Positions 1 through 8,168 of a DNA stretch of 9,918 bases are shown piece after piece. The notes below the pieces were generated by a model, which did not search any database, was not told where the DNA came from, and worked only from the letters and a program-made list of their open reading frames with translations. The stretch is from Burkholderiales bacterium. GTDB lineage: Bacteria; Pseudomonadota; Gammaproteobacteria; Burkholderiales; Burkholderiaceae_D. Position 1 is the first letter of the stretch. Each line of letters begins with the position of its first letter. Made by a program: the position numbers and the translations under genes. The stretch is from positions 1-9,918 of the forward strand of contig SYFN01000209.1 in assembly GCA_005800405.1 (NCBI GenBank). The letters are read 5' to 3'.

Positions 1-1732
<1,732 letters not shown>

Positions 1733-1776
1733 GGCCGTGAATCAGGCTGCATAGAAAGAATGAGACCCCTGCTTCA
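1733..1776. promoter_or_regulatory. Short divergent spacer between nadE and the COG3146 gene
   Basis: These 44 bp separate two divergent start codons and should hold, or partly overlap, both promoters. For nadE (minus), the best pair I can find is TTGAAG (1772-1777) and TATGCA with an 18-base spacer, which is poor at the -10. For the plus-strand gene, TTGACT at 1722-1727 resembles a -35 but has no -10 at a proper distance. Neither start has a clear Shine-Dalgarno. The promoters therefore remain unassigned. Confidence 0.3.
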
Positions 1777-2937
1777 ATGAAGCCTATCCCGCAAAAACCG
1801 AATTATCGCACGCGTGTGATTTCCTCTCTGGCGGAGGCTGGACAGCATTCCTGGGACGGGCTGGTATCTCTGCAGCCGGAAGCGAATCCCTTCCTGTCCT
1901 ATGCCTTCTTGCACGCCATGCATGAATCCGGCAGCGCCAGCGAAGACACGGGCTGGCAGCCTCAGTATCTGACCTTATGGGAAGAAGACAGGCTGGCGGC
2001 CGCACTCCCGATGTATGCGAAGCTTCACTCCTTTGGCGAGTATGTGTTTGACTGGGCATGGGCCGATGCTTACCGGCGCAATGGCCATGCGTACTATCCC
2101 AAACTATCGTCAGCCATCCCCTTCACACCGGTGACAGGCGCGCGACTGCTGGCATGCACTGAAGATGCTCGCGCTGCGCTGTTGAAGGCCCTGCTGGATG
2201 TGCAGCAAGCCAGTGCGCTGTCGTCCACCCATATCCTTTATCCACCTGCTGATCAGGCCTTGCAGCTAAAAATTGCAGGTTTCATGCTACGCAGCGGTGT
2301 GCAGTTTCACTGGCAGAACTCGGGCTATGCGAATTTTGAAGAGTTTCTGGACACGCTGGACCAAAAGAAACGCAAAAACATACGTGCGGAGCGGCGCAAG
2401 GTGCGCGATGCCAGCATCGTCCTGCGCCAGATCCGTGGCCGTGATGTGCAAGAGAGAGATTGGCAATTCTTCAAACGCTGCTATGACCATACCTACCAGG
2501 CACACTACTCCAGCCCCTACCTGAATCTGGATTTTTTTCTGCGCATAGGACACAGCATGCCGGAAAATATTCTGATGGTGATTGCTGAACGTGACGGCAA
2601 GCCAATTGCGGCATCCTTGCTGATTCACGATGACAGACGTTTGTACGGACGTTATTGGGGCGCGATTGAACAGCATCCTTGCCTGCACTTCGAGACCGCG
2701 TATTACCAGCCACTGGAATTCTGCATCAGCGAAAAAATCGCCTCATTCGAAGGGGGCGCGCAGGGAGAGCACAAGATGGCGCGTGGTTTTTTACCCCAAA
2801 AAACCTGGTCCGCACACTGGCTCGCCCATCCGGGATTTGCAGACGCAGTCGAGCGCTTTCTTGCCCAGGAAGGTAGAGGAATTGCGGTCTATATGGATGA
2901 ACTCAATGACCGCAATCCGTTCAAAAAATTAGCGTAA
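1777..2937 (+). CDS. COG3146/DUF482 (FemAB-like, GNAT-fold) predicted acyltransferase
   Basis: Predicted N-acyltransferase of unknown substrate, 386 residues, in the family annotated as COG3146 (Pfam FemAB_like, formerly DUF482). Family hallmarks visible: NPFLSYAFLHAMHESG (37-52), GW at 59-60, the block LPMYAKLHSFGEYVFDWAWADAY (77-99), YYPKLSSAIPFTPVTGARLL (106-125), a basic stretch QKKRKNIRAERRKVR (196-210) and the C-terminal FEGGAQGEHKMARGFLP (324-340). No signal peptide or membrane segment is evident, so it is probably cytoplasmic. The start ATG at 1777 leaves a short lead before the conserved region; no strong Shine-Dalgarno is seen, and GTG at codon 14 is a weaker alternative. FemAB relatives transfer aminoacyl groups from tRNA or acyl groups to amines, but that activity is only inferred here. 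Divergent from nadE and convergent with ppa, so probably a single-gene transcript. Family assignment is firm, function is not. Confidence 0.9.
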   Translation: MKPIPQKPNYRTRVISSLAEAGQHSWDGLVSLQPEANPFLSYAFLHAMHESGSASEDTGWQPQYLTLWEEDRLAAALPMYAKLHSFGEYVFDWAWADAYRRNGHAYYPKLSSAIPFTPVTGARLLACTEDARAALLKALLDVQQASALSSTHILYPPADQALQLKIAGFMLRSGVQFHWQNSGYANFEEFLDTLDQKKRKNIRAERRKVRDASIVLRQIRGRDVQERDWQFFKRCYDHTYQAHYSSPYLNLDFFLRIGHSMPENILMVIAERDGKPIAASLLIHDDRRLYGRYWGAIEQHPCLHFETAYYQPLEFCISEKIASFEGGAQGEHKMARGFLPQKTWSAHWLAHPGFADAVERFLAQEGRGIAVYMDELNDRNPFKKLA

Positions 2938-3034
2938 CGCGGAATACTACGGTGGATTGGATTTCGAGTGGTGTGTGAAAGCCTTGCAGAAAACTGACTT
3001 TCTTCGGTAAATCAAGGAAGCTGGGGCCCCCTTG

Positions 3035-3073
3035 CGGGTTGCACCATGGCGAGTACACCATGGCCGTTACCCG
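3035..3073. repeat. Inverted repeat in the convergent spacer (possible bidirectional terminator)
   Basis: Between the convergent COG3146 gene and ppa, CGGGT (3035-3039) pairs with ACCCG (3069-3073), and inside it CCATGG (3044-3049) pairs with CCATGG (3058-3063) around an 8-base loop. Because CCATGG is palindromic, the same bases also read as a direct repeat ACCATGGC (3043-3050 and 3057-3064). No T-run follows on either strand, so it is not a classical intrinsic terminator. The rest of the 165-bp spacer (2938-3102) contains a GGGGCCCC palindrome near 3023-3030 and no open frame I would support. Confidence 0.4.
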
Positions 3074-3074
3074 G

Positions 3075-3094
3075 GCAAACCGCACGCGGTCTGC
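3075..3094 (-). terminator. Hairpin just after ppa, possible U-less terminator
   Basis: Eight bases past the ppa stop, the minus strand reads GCAGACCG, loop CGTG, CGGTTTGC: an 8-bp stem with one G-T wobble and a 4-base loop. Its position right after the stop suits a transcript-end or mRNA-stabilising hairpin. The missing U-tract keeps confidence low. Confidence 0.4.
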
Positions 3095-3102
3095 CACCAA
3101 CA

Positions 3103-3651
3103 TCAGAAGTTCGGCTTGCTCGCCGCGCGTTTGTATGACTCAACACCATTCATGATCTCGGCCTGCGCTTCAGCAGGACCAAACCAGCCATCCACCTTGA
3201 CCCATTTACCGGGCTCAAGATCTTTGTAGTGCTCAAAGAAATGCTGAATCTGTTTCAAACGCAGTGCGTTCATGTCTTCGGGTTTTTGCCAGTGGGTGTA
3301 AATCGGTAGCACCGTGTCCACAGGTACCGCGAGAACTTTGGCATCACCACCGGATTCATCGGTCATTTTGAGTACACCAATCGGACGGCAGCGAACGACC
3401 ACGCCGGGAATCAATGGAAACGGTGTAATGACCAGGACATCGACAGGATCACCATCATCGGCAATCGTATGCGGCACGTAGCCATAGTTACATGGGTAAT
3501 GCATGGACGTTCCCATGAAACGATCAACAAAAAGTGCACCTGATTCTTTGTCGACTTCGTATTTAATTGGATCGGCGTTCATCGGGATTTCAATAATGAC
3601 GTTGAAATCGTTCGGCAGATCGCGACCTGACGGTACCTCGTTGAGACTCAT
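3103..3651 (-). CDS. ppa: Inorganic pyrophosphatase, family I
   Basis: Hydrolyses pyrophosphate to two phosphates, pulling PPi-releasing biosynthetic reactions forward; soluble, usually a Mg2+-dependent hexamer in bacteria. At 182 residues it is close to the usual 175-180. The family signature [10 protein letters not shown] is at 65-74, with metal-binding aspartates D66, D68 and D71 matching E. coli D65, D67 and D70. Other active-site counterparts are visible: E21, K30, R44, Y56, D98 and D103 with K105 ([10 protein letters not shown]), Y142, K143. The start ATG at 3651 has a good GAGG Shine-Dalgarno (3658-3661) 6 bases upstream. It lies 130 bp downstream of hemY on the same strand. That gap, the good ribosome site and a possible -10 suggest it can be expressed apart from the hem operon. 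A hairpin at 3075-3094 follows the stop. Confidence 0.98.
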   Translation of the reverse strand: MSLNEVPSGRDLPNDFNVIIEIPMNADPIKYEVDKESGALFVDRFMGTSMHYPCNYGYVPHTIADDGDPVDVLVITPFPLIPGVVVRCRPIGVLKMTDESGGDAKVLAVPVDTVLPIYTHWQKPEDMNALRLKQIQHFFEHYKDLEPGKWVKVDGWFGPAEAQAEIMNGVESYKRAASKPNF

Positions 3652-3688
3652 CTTTTACCTCAGAGCGTTTGAAAACGAAAAACCAGTA

Positions 3689-3694
3689 ATTGTA
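3689..3694 (-). promoter_or_regulatory. Candidate -10 element for ppa
   Basis: In the 130-bp spacer between hemY and ppa (3652-3781), the minus strand carries TACAAT, one mismatch from the sigma-70 consensus, 37 bases before the ppa start. No good -35 lies 16-18 bases upstream and there is no TG extension, so this is tentative. I see no strong terminator for hemY in the same spacer, so read-through from the hem operon into ppa is equally possible. Confidence 0.3.
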
Positions 3695-3781
3695 ACGGGC
3701 CAGGCTTTCCTTCGGCTTGAAGCCAGAGCGCAGGATCATGAACCCGTCAGATCGCTGGTAATGCAACACCCGGAGAGCGGC

Positions 3782-5005
3782 CTAGCGAGAGAGACTCCTG
3801 GCGTTATCCTGCTGCGTGCTGAGTGCACACTGGCGAAAATGAACTGCCGCAGCCTCTGATTGATTCAATGCTTCATGCATCTGCGCAAGTCGCAAATGCG
3901 CTTCCTGAGCAACGGCGCGCTCGGCGGCACCCGCCAATGCCTGTTCGAGATGACGCTGCGCTTTGCCCCAGAGTTTTTGATTGAGGCATAAGGCGCCCAG
4001 TACCAGTAACAGCTCCGGGTCATTGGGACGCTCGCGCAACCAGCGCTCGCCGTTTTCAATCTGGGCCAGCAGGGTAGCCGAGCCTTCCGGCGCTGCGCAA
4101 TGGCGGTAGGCACGCAAGTGCCGCGCATCCCATTGCACTGCCAGCACTTTTTCAATGATGTCAACGGCCTCCTGTTGCCGCCCGATTTTCATAAAAGCGT
4201 TTGCAGCCATGGCGGCGATACCGGGACTCATGCGATCTGCAGCAGGAATAGTCGCCCAGAGCTTATTGAGCGCCTCGGGATCTTCCGCCGCCACAGGCAG
4301 CAGCGCTTCGTAGGCCATGTCGCGCAAACGGCGGGAAAGCGTGGGGTGCAAGGCATCATGCTTGTCGAGCAGTCGCACCAGCCGCAGCACTTCAGGCCAG
4401 TTACGCGCACTCTGATGTAAGCGCAAGGCCAGCCGCAGTGCCTCCGCATGCTTGATGCCAAGACTATTGAGCTCAGCGATCGCAGCCAGCGCATCATCGA
4501 TTTGCCGGTTGTCCTCGGCAAGCAGCTCGGCCACGGTCATCAGGCGTGCGGTACGCAAAGTACTGTCCCGGGCCGCAGCAGTCAGCCACTCATCGCGGCG
4601 GCGATTTTGCTGCAAGCGGTGGGCAGAGCGGGCGCCGATCAGCGCAGCCAAACCAGCATACTCAGGTGCCAGCGAGGCTCGGGTTGCGGATTTCTCTGCC
4701 CGTCCGAATCGACCTTCCAGATAGGCCTTCAAGGCCTCCTGCAAAGCGCGTCCGGATTCACGCAGCTGACGTGCCGCACGATATCGCTCTACCCGTGCGG
4801 GCATCGCGAGTGTCGTGCGCACGGTGCTGATGATGACGAACATCAAGGCGAATAACGCCACCATGGCAATGGTGAAAAAATTCAGGGACAAATCTACCCG
4901 GTAGGGTGGGTAGAAAAAAACAACGTTACCGGGGTTAAAACGAGCCAGCACCTCCAATCCGATGGCGGCGGCAAACAGTGTCAGTATCCAGAGAAAAAAA
5001 CGCAT
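3782..5005 (-). CDS. hemY: HemY, inner-membrane TPR protein of the heme gene cluster
   Basis: Membrane protein of the proteobacterial HemY family (HemY_N domain plus TPR repeats), found with hemC/hemD/hemX. It is linked to heme biogenesis, but its biochemical role is not firmly established. It is unrelated to Bacillus HemY, the protoporphyrinogen oxidase. The 407 residues start MRFFLWILTLFAAAIGLEVL, giving a first membrane segment at about 4-20. A short periplasmic loop containing FNPGNVVFFYPPYRVDLS follows, then a second segment at about 43-61. The remainder is helical and cytoplasmic-facing by this topology, with TPR-like units clearest at about 330-358 (DPELLLVLGALCLNQKLWGKA) and 364-395. 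The start ATG at 5005 is 17 bp after the hemX stop with no recognisable Shine-Dalgarno, so translation may depend on coupling with hemX. Two A7 tracts on the plus strand (4914-4920, 4994-5000) encode Phe-Phe pairs near the N-terminus. Confidence 0.93.
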   Translation of the reverse strand: MRFFLWILTLFAAAIGLEVLARFNPGNVVFFYPPYRVDLSLNFFTIAMVALFALMFVIISTVRTTLAMPARVERYRAARQLRESGRALQEALKAYLEGRFGRAEKSATRASLAPEYAGLAALIGARSAHRLQQNRRRDEWLTAAARDSTLRTARLMTVAELLAEDNRQIDDALAAIAELNSLGIKHAEALRLALRLHQSARNWPEVLRLVRLLDKHDALHPTLSRRLRDMAYEALLPVAAEDPEALNKLWATIPAADRMSPGIAAMAANAFMKIGRQQEAVDIIEKVLAVQWDARHLRAYRHCAAPEGSATLLAQIENGERWLRERPNDPELLLVLGALCLNQKLWGKAQRHLEQALAGAAERAVAQEAHLRLAQMHEALNQSEAAAVHFRQCALSTQQDNARSLSR

Positions 5006-5022
5006 GATCGACGCGCCGCGGG

Positions 5023-6252
5023 TCAGGGTCTGCCCGAGCGTGACTGACGCACGGCATTCAGACAGTGCGACAGAGTCGGCATCTCGATATTGAGCACGCT
5101 CTCCTGCAACTGGCGTATCTGCTCGCGACCTGCCTGCGTCTGCCGCGCTCGCGTGTCGAAGTAGCGGGCTAGCGCACGGTCAGCTTCGATCAGATCACTG
5201 CGGAAAGCTGCATCATTGCGCGAGAGCAGTGCAATCCGGGCGTTCAACAGGCGCAGCTTGAGGTTCTCACGTGCAAAGAACGCCTCGCCCGGCGAAAGCA
5301 GCAGTGCTTCTGGCGAACTGACGACGCGCACGCGTACCAGATCCCGTATGTCGTGCCAGAGATCGCTGGTCCAACGACGCCAGTAGTCCAACCACGTGCT
5401 GTACCAGTCTTGCGCACCAACTGTCGCCACCACTCCGGCGGCGCCGGACGCCTGTGCCGCCGCAAGGCGCGACTTGGGTGCGGGCGCCACCACAGCGGGC
5501 TTTTCATCGGCCAGCAACGGCATGCGGTCGATTTCGGATACCAGAGTGTCGAGACGCAAGGCGATACCGGTCAGATCTATGCTGGGAAGACTTTTGAGAT
5601 TCTCTATGTCTCGGGCAATTGCCCGGCGAATCGCAATGAACTGTGGACGGTCCGCGCGCGACAGACGGGTATCTGCATTTTGCAAGGCAATCAAAGCGCC
5701 GCGAATGTTACCGGCCAGTTGCAGCTGCTGGCTGGCGGTCGAGAGAACTTGCTCGATCTCGGCCAGCGCCCAGTCATCCCGGTTTTTGGCGAGATCCTGG
5801 TATAGCTGCTCCAGCGCCAGCTGCTGGCCCTGCGATTCAATCTGCTTTGCTTCCAGCACAGCCACTTTGCCCTGCAATACCTTGAGCTCATCATCGACAC
5901 GACTGGCAATGAGTTTGGTCTGACTATTGGTTTGCTCCCCGCTCTGCAGCCGCTGAGCGACTTCACGGCGAAGGTCGGTGACATCGGTACGCGCATTCCA
6001 CCATGCCAGCCCGAGCAGCAAAGCGAGTGCGGCAATGACGGCTTTCAGTTGGAAACCAGGCTGCGTCAGCATACGGGGCAACTGCCAGCCTGCAATGGAC
6101 TTTACCTTCAGGGCGTCCGCCTCCGCGGTGGATTCGGCAGGAGGTGTGGGTGATGATCGCACCGCGGACGTGCCCGAAGGGGCAACTGCCGGTTCGGTCG
6201 CGCTTGCATCCGTCGTTGCGCTCGCCGCTGGTTTGTCGGGGTGATCACTCAT
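5023..6252 (-). CDS. hemX: HemX, single-pass inner-membrane protein of the heme gene cluster
   Basis: HemX family protein (Pfam HemX), often labelled uroporphyrin-III C-methyltransferase, although I see no SAM-methyltransferase motif in it; its exact role is unknown. The 409 residues comprise an Ala/Ser/Thr/Pro-rich cytoplasmic tail (1-50), one membrane segment at about 68-86 (FQLKAVIAALALLLGLAWW), a probable coiled coil (about 88-160, rich in Leu/Gln/Glu) and the conserved helical block at about 160-240 (WALAEIEQVLSTASQQLQLA, ALIALQNADTRLSR). A second conserved part lies at about 283-395. The start is ATG 6252, which forms an ATGA overlap with the hemD stop. An ATG at 6276 would only lengthen the overlap to 28 bases and add an atypical 8-residue lead. 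There is no Shine-Dalgarno, which fits translational coupling to hemD. In several Burkholderiales this protein is fused to HemD. Confidence 0.93.
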   Translation of the reverse strand: MSDHPDKPAASATTDASATEPAVAPSGTSAVRSSPTPPAESTAEADALKVKSIAGWQLPRMLTQPGFQLKAVIAALALLLGLAWWNARTDVTDLRREVAQRLQSGEQTNSQTKLIASRVDDELKVLQGKVAVLEAKQIESQGQQLALEQLYQDLAKNRDDWALAEIEQVLSTASQQLQLAGNIRGALIALQNADTRLSRADRPQFIAIRRAIARDIENLKSLPSIDLTGIALRLDTLVSEIDRMPLLADEKPAVVAPAPKSRLAAAQASGAAGVVATVGAQDWYSTWLDYWRRWTSDLWHDIRDLVRVRVVSSPEALLLSPGEAFFARENLKLRLLNARIALLSRNDAAFRSDLIEADRALARYFDTRARQTQAGREQIRQLQESVLNIEMPTLSHCLNAVRQSRSGRP

Positions 6253-7028
6253 GGGCGGGATTGTATCGCGGCACACAGGGCTTCGTCGCCTGATGCTGTG
6301 CGCAGCAGCCGTTGAAATCCAAGTGCTTCTGCGGTGTGTGCGATTCGCTCATGCGGAACGATGAGCGTACTCATTTGCAAAGTTATCCAGGCTTCGGCGC
6401 CAGCCACCTCCAACGCCATTTCTTTCAGGTGGCGCAGCGCTTCTGAACTGGTGATGACCCAATCGCTTTTACTAGCAAGTAGATCAATGAGCTGCGACCT
6501 GCGAACATCGCTCAGCGCAGGGGGGCAGCGCCGGTAGGCAGCTACCTGGTCGACCTGAATTCCTTCGTCGCGCAGACGGTCTGCCAGCAATTCACGACCG
6601 GTCTCGGCGCGGATAATGAGAACTTTTTTGCCCACGAGCGCCGGTAGATCGAGTACCTCCAGCAGCGTCTCGGAATCGGTGCGCTGCAAGTTGGCAGGAC
6701 TGACGATGCTCGCGCGCTCCGGCGTGATGCCATGGCGAGCGAGCGCCTGCCGGCTGCCCTCTCCCGCCACAGCCGCAGTCAATCCCGCCGGCCATTCATC
6801 AATATGTTCAAACGCAGCATCAACCGCGTTCGGACTGACGAAGGCAACCATCTCGTACTCGGATAGGCGCTCCAGAACCCCCTGCAACTCACGGGTGTCG
6901 GGTAGTGGTTGGATATCCAGCAATGGAAAGATACGCGCATCGATCCCCGATGCTCTTAGCCGCGCCACCAGTGGCTGCGCCTGAGCAAGCGGTCGGGTGA
7001 TGGCCACGGGCCTGTCGGTTTGCAGCAT
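6249..7028 (-). CDS. hemD: Uroporphyrinogen-III synthase
   Basis: Closes hydroxymethylbilane into uroporphyrinogen III with inversion of ring D, the branch point to heme, siroheme and cobalamin; cytoplasmic. At 259 residues it has the usual length. The family is poorly conserved, but typical two-lobe features are present: VAITRP (8-13), the strand VAFVSPNAV (61-69), GKKVLIIRAETGRELLADRL (133-152), VAAYRR (162-167), ITSSEALRHL (192-201) and a late VPHERIAHTAEALGF (224-238). The start is ATG 7028, because AGGTGG (7034-7039) sits 5 bases upstream. An in-frame GTG at 7035-7037 lies inside that Shine-Dalgarno and would give 262 residues, so it is less likely. It follows hemC after 82 bp and overlaps hemX by 4 bases at its end. 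Confidence 0.95.
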   Translation of the reverse strand: MLQTDRPVAITRPLAQAQPLVARLRASGIDARIFPLLDIQPLPDTRELQGVLERLSEYEMVAFVSPNAVDAAFEHIDEWPAGLTAAVAGEGSRQALARHGITPERASIVSPANLQRTDSETLLEVLDLPALVGKKVLIIRAETGRELLADRLRDEGIQVDQVAAYRRCPPALSDVRRSQLIDLLASKSDWVITSSEALRHLKEMALEVAGAEAWITLQMSTLIVPHERIAHTAEALGFQRLLRTASGDEALCAAIQSRP

Positions 7029-7033
7029 GAAAG

Positions 7034-7039
7034 CCACCT
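7034..7039 (-). promoter_or_regulatory. Shine-Dalgarno that sets the hemD start
   Basis: AGGTGG on the minus strand, 5 bases before ATG 7028. It contains the competing GTG at 7035-7037, which argues that ATG 7028 is the real start. Confidence 0.65.
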
Positions 7040-7084
7040 GCGTAGGGAAAGGTTCAGCGTTGTCTTCGACACTGCAAGGTCGCT

Positions 7085-7121
7085 GTCAGCAGGACTGACC
7101 TGACCGATACTTAATCGTCAG
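7085..7121. repeat. Cluster of four GTCAG/CTGAC units at the hemC end
   Basis: GTCAG at 7085-7089, CTGAC at 7095-7099 and 7100-7104, and GTCAG at 7117-7121 spanning the last hemC codons and stop. They can form two adjacent 5-bp hairpins (loops of 5 and 12 bases). It lies in the 82-bp hemC-hemD spacer, the only sizeable gap inside the operon. The stems are short and may be chance. Confidence 0.25.
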
Positions 7122-8052
7122 CCTTGCACTCGGCGAGAATGGAACGCGCGTCTTGTGACTCGAGCAGGCTGGCAATCTGCCGGCCCAGCGCTTCTGGTGC
7201 TGTCGACTCGCCGTTAATCTCAGCGCGAGCAATCCGTTTGCCATCCGGCGTCGCCACCATGGCCCGCAGATGCATGGCGCTGCCAGCCACCGTGGCGAAA
7301 GCGGCCAGTGGAATCTGGCAACTGCCTCCAAAGGTCAACGACAAAGTTCTTTCGGCGCGTACTGCGTGGGCGGTGTCGGGATGGTTCAGGGGCGCCAGCA
7401 ATTGCCTCAACTCTTCTCTACCGGCGGGAATTTCAATGGCCATGGCGCCCTGACCCGGTGCCGGGAGGCTGTCTTCAGGCTCGATGACAGAGCGTATGCG
7501 AGAGGCCATACCCAAGCGCTTGAGCCCCGCTGCAGCAAGGATGATGGCAGCGTACTCGCCCTTGTCAAGCTTGCTCAGGCGCGTGTCGAGGTTGCCGCGC
7601 AGCGGGTGAATCACGAGTTTGGGGTAGCGAGCGGCGATCAGTGCCTGACGGCGCAGGCTGCTGGTGCCAACAATCGCGCCATCCGGCAGATCTGCCAGAC
7701 GGGCGTAATCGTTCGAGACGAAAGCGTCGCGCGGATCCTCGCGCTCGAGAATGGCTGCAAGCTCGAAGCCCTCGGGCAGTTCCATCGGCACATCCTTGAG
7801 CGAATGCACCGCCAGATCAGCCTCGCCCTGCTGCATGGCGACTTCCAACTCTTTGACAAAGAGACCCTTGCCACCGACCTTGGAGAGTGTGCGGTCCAGG
7901 ATCTGGTCGCCTCGAGTGGTCATGCCGAGAATTTCCACGGTGCTGTGCGGATATAATTCGAGCAATCGGGCGCGCACGTGTTCAGCCTGCCACATGGCGA
8001 GCCGGCTCTCCCGCGAGGCGATAACCAGTTTTCTGGAAAATGATGCGCTCAA
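7111..8052 (-). CDS. hemC: Porphobilinogen deaminase (hydroxymethylbilane synthase)
   Basis: Joins four porphobilinogens into hydroxymethylbilane using a covalently bound dipyrromethane cofactor; cytoplasmic. With the start used here it has 313 residues, the same length as E. coli HemC. Key residues are present: R14 ([11 protein letters not shown]), catalytic D87 (HSLKDVP), R134/R135 (GTSSLRR), R152 and R158 ([10 protein letters not shown]) and the cofactor cysteine C245 ([12 protein letters not shown]). The start is taken as TTG 8052, because AGAGAGG (8058-8064) lies 5 bases upstream and the protein then begins [19 protein letters not shown] as the family does. In-frame ATGs at 8142, 8139 and 8130 would add 26-30 poorly conserved residues, and the last two overlap the candidate promoter. 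A GTG at 8103 is another option. First gene of the hemC-hemD-hemX-hemY series and divergent from ppc. Confidence 0.96.
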   Translation of the reverse strand: MSASFSRKLVIASRESRLAMWQAEHVRARLLELYPHSTVEILGMTTRGDQILDRTLSKVGGKGLFVKELEVAMQQGEADLAVHSLKDVPMELPEGFELAAILEREDPRDAFVSNDYARLADLPDGAIVGTSSLRRQALIAARYPKLVIHPLRGNLDTRLSKLDKGEYAAIILAAAGLKRLGMASRIRSVIEPEDSLPAPGQGAMAIEIPAGREELRQLLAPLNHPDTAHAVRAERTLSLTFGGSCQIPLAAFATVAGSAMHLRAMVATPDGKRIARAEINGESTAPEALGRQIASLLESQDARSILAECKADD

Positions 8053-8057
8053 TGCAG

Positions 8058-8064
8058 CCTCTCT
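8058..8064 (-). promoter_or_regulatory. Shine-Dalgarno that sets a TTG start for hemC
   Basis: AGAGAGG on the minus strand with a 5-base spacer to TTG 8052. None of the upstream ATG or GTG candidates has a comparable site, which is the main support for the TTG start. Confidence 0.6.
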
Positions 8065-8102
8065 GGCTCGGGAATAGTGTTGAACGTGCGACCGGTTGCT
8101 CA

Positions 8103-8120
8103 CCGCTGAAAATTCGGCGG
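8103..8120. repeat. Inverted repeat next to the hemC -10
   Basis: CCGCTGA (8103-8109) and TTCGGCGG (8113-8120) pair over about 7 bp, including one G-T wobble, around a 4-base AT-rich loop. On the minus strand it begins immediately after the candidate hemC -10, so it covers the expected transcription start. It could be an operator or a 5'-end hairpin of the hemC mRNA. Confidence 0.35.
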
Positions 8121-8129
8121 ATTCTAACA
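8121..8129 (-). promoter_or_regulatory. Candidate extended -10 promoter of hemC
   Basis: The minus strand reads TGT-TAGAAT: an extended -10 (TGn) with TAGAAT one mismatch from consensus. No good -35 is seen, which an extended -10 can tolerate. It would start transcription near 8114, giving a leader of about 60 bases before TTG 8052. I found no convincing promoter for ppc in the same 116-bp divergent spacer (8053-8168). Confidence 0.4.
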
Positions 8130-8168
8130 TGCGTAACATCACCCACCCACGCAGACTGCCATCTTCCC

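Noticed and set aside
3021..3032. GGGGCCCC-containing GC-rich stretch as a terminator stem
   Set aside because: A perfect 8-base palindrome cannot fold with a usable loop, and no T-run follows.
6253..6276. An upstream ATG giving hemX an 8-residue extension
   Set aside because: It would overlap hemD by 28 bases. The ATGA junction at 6249-6252 is the more usual coupled arrangement, and MSDHPDKP is a more typical N-terminus.
7270..7956. A 228-codon open frame on the plus strand opposite hemC
   Set aside because: HemC on the other strand has every catalytic residue. The antisense frame lacks a ribosome site and any recognisable motif.
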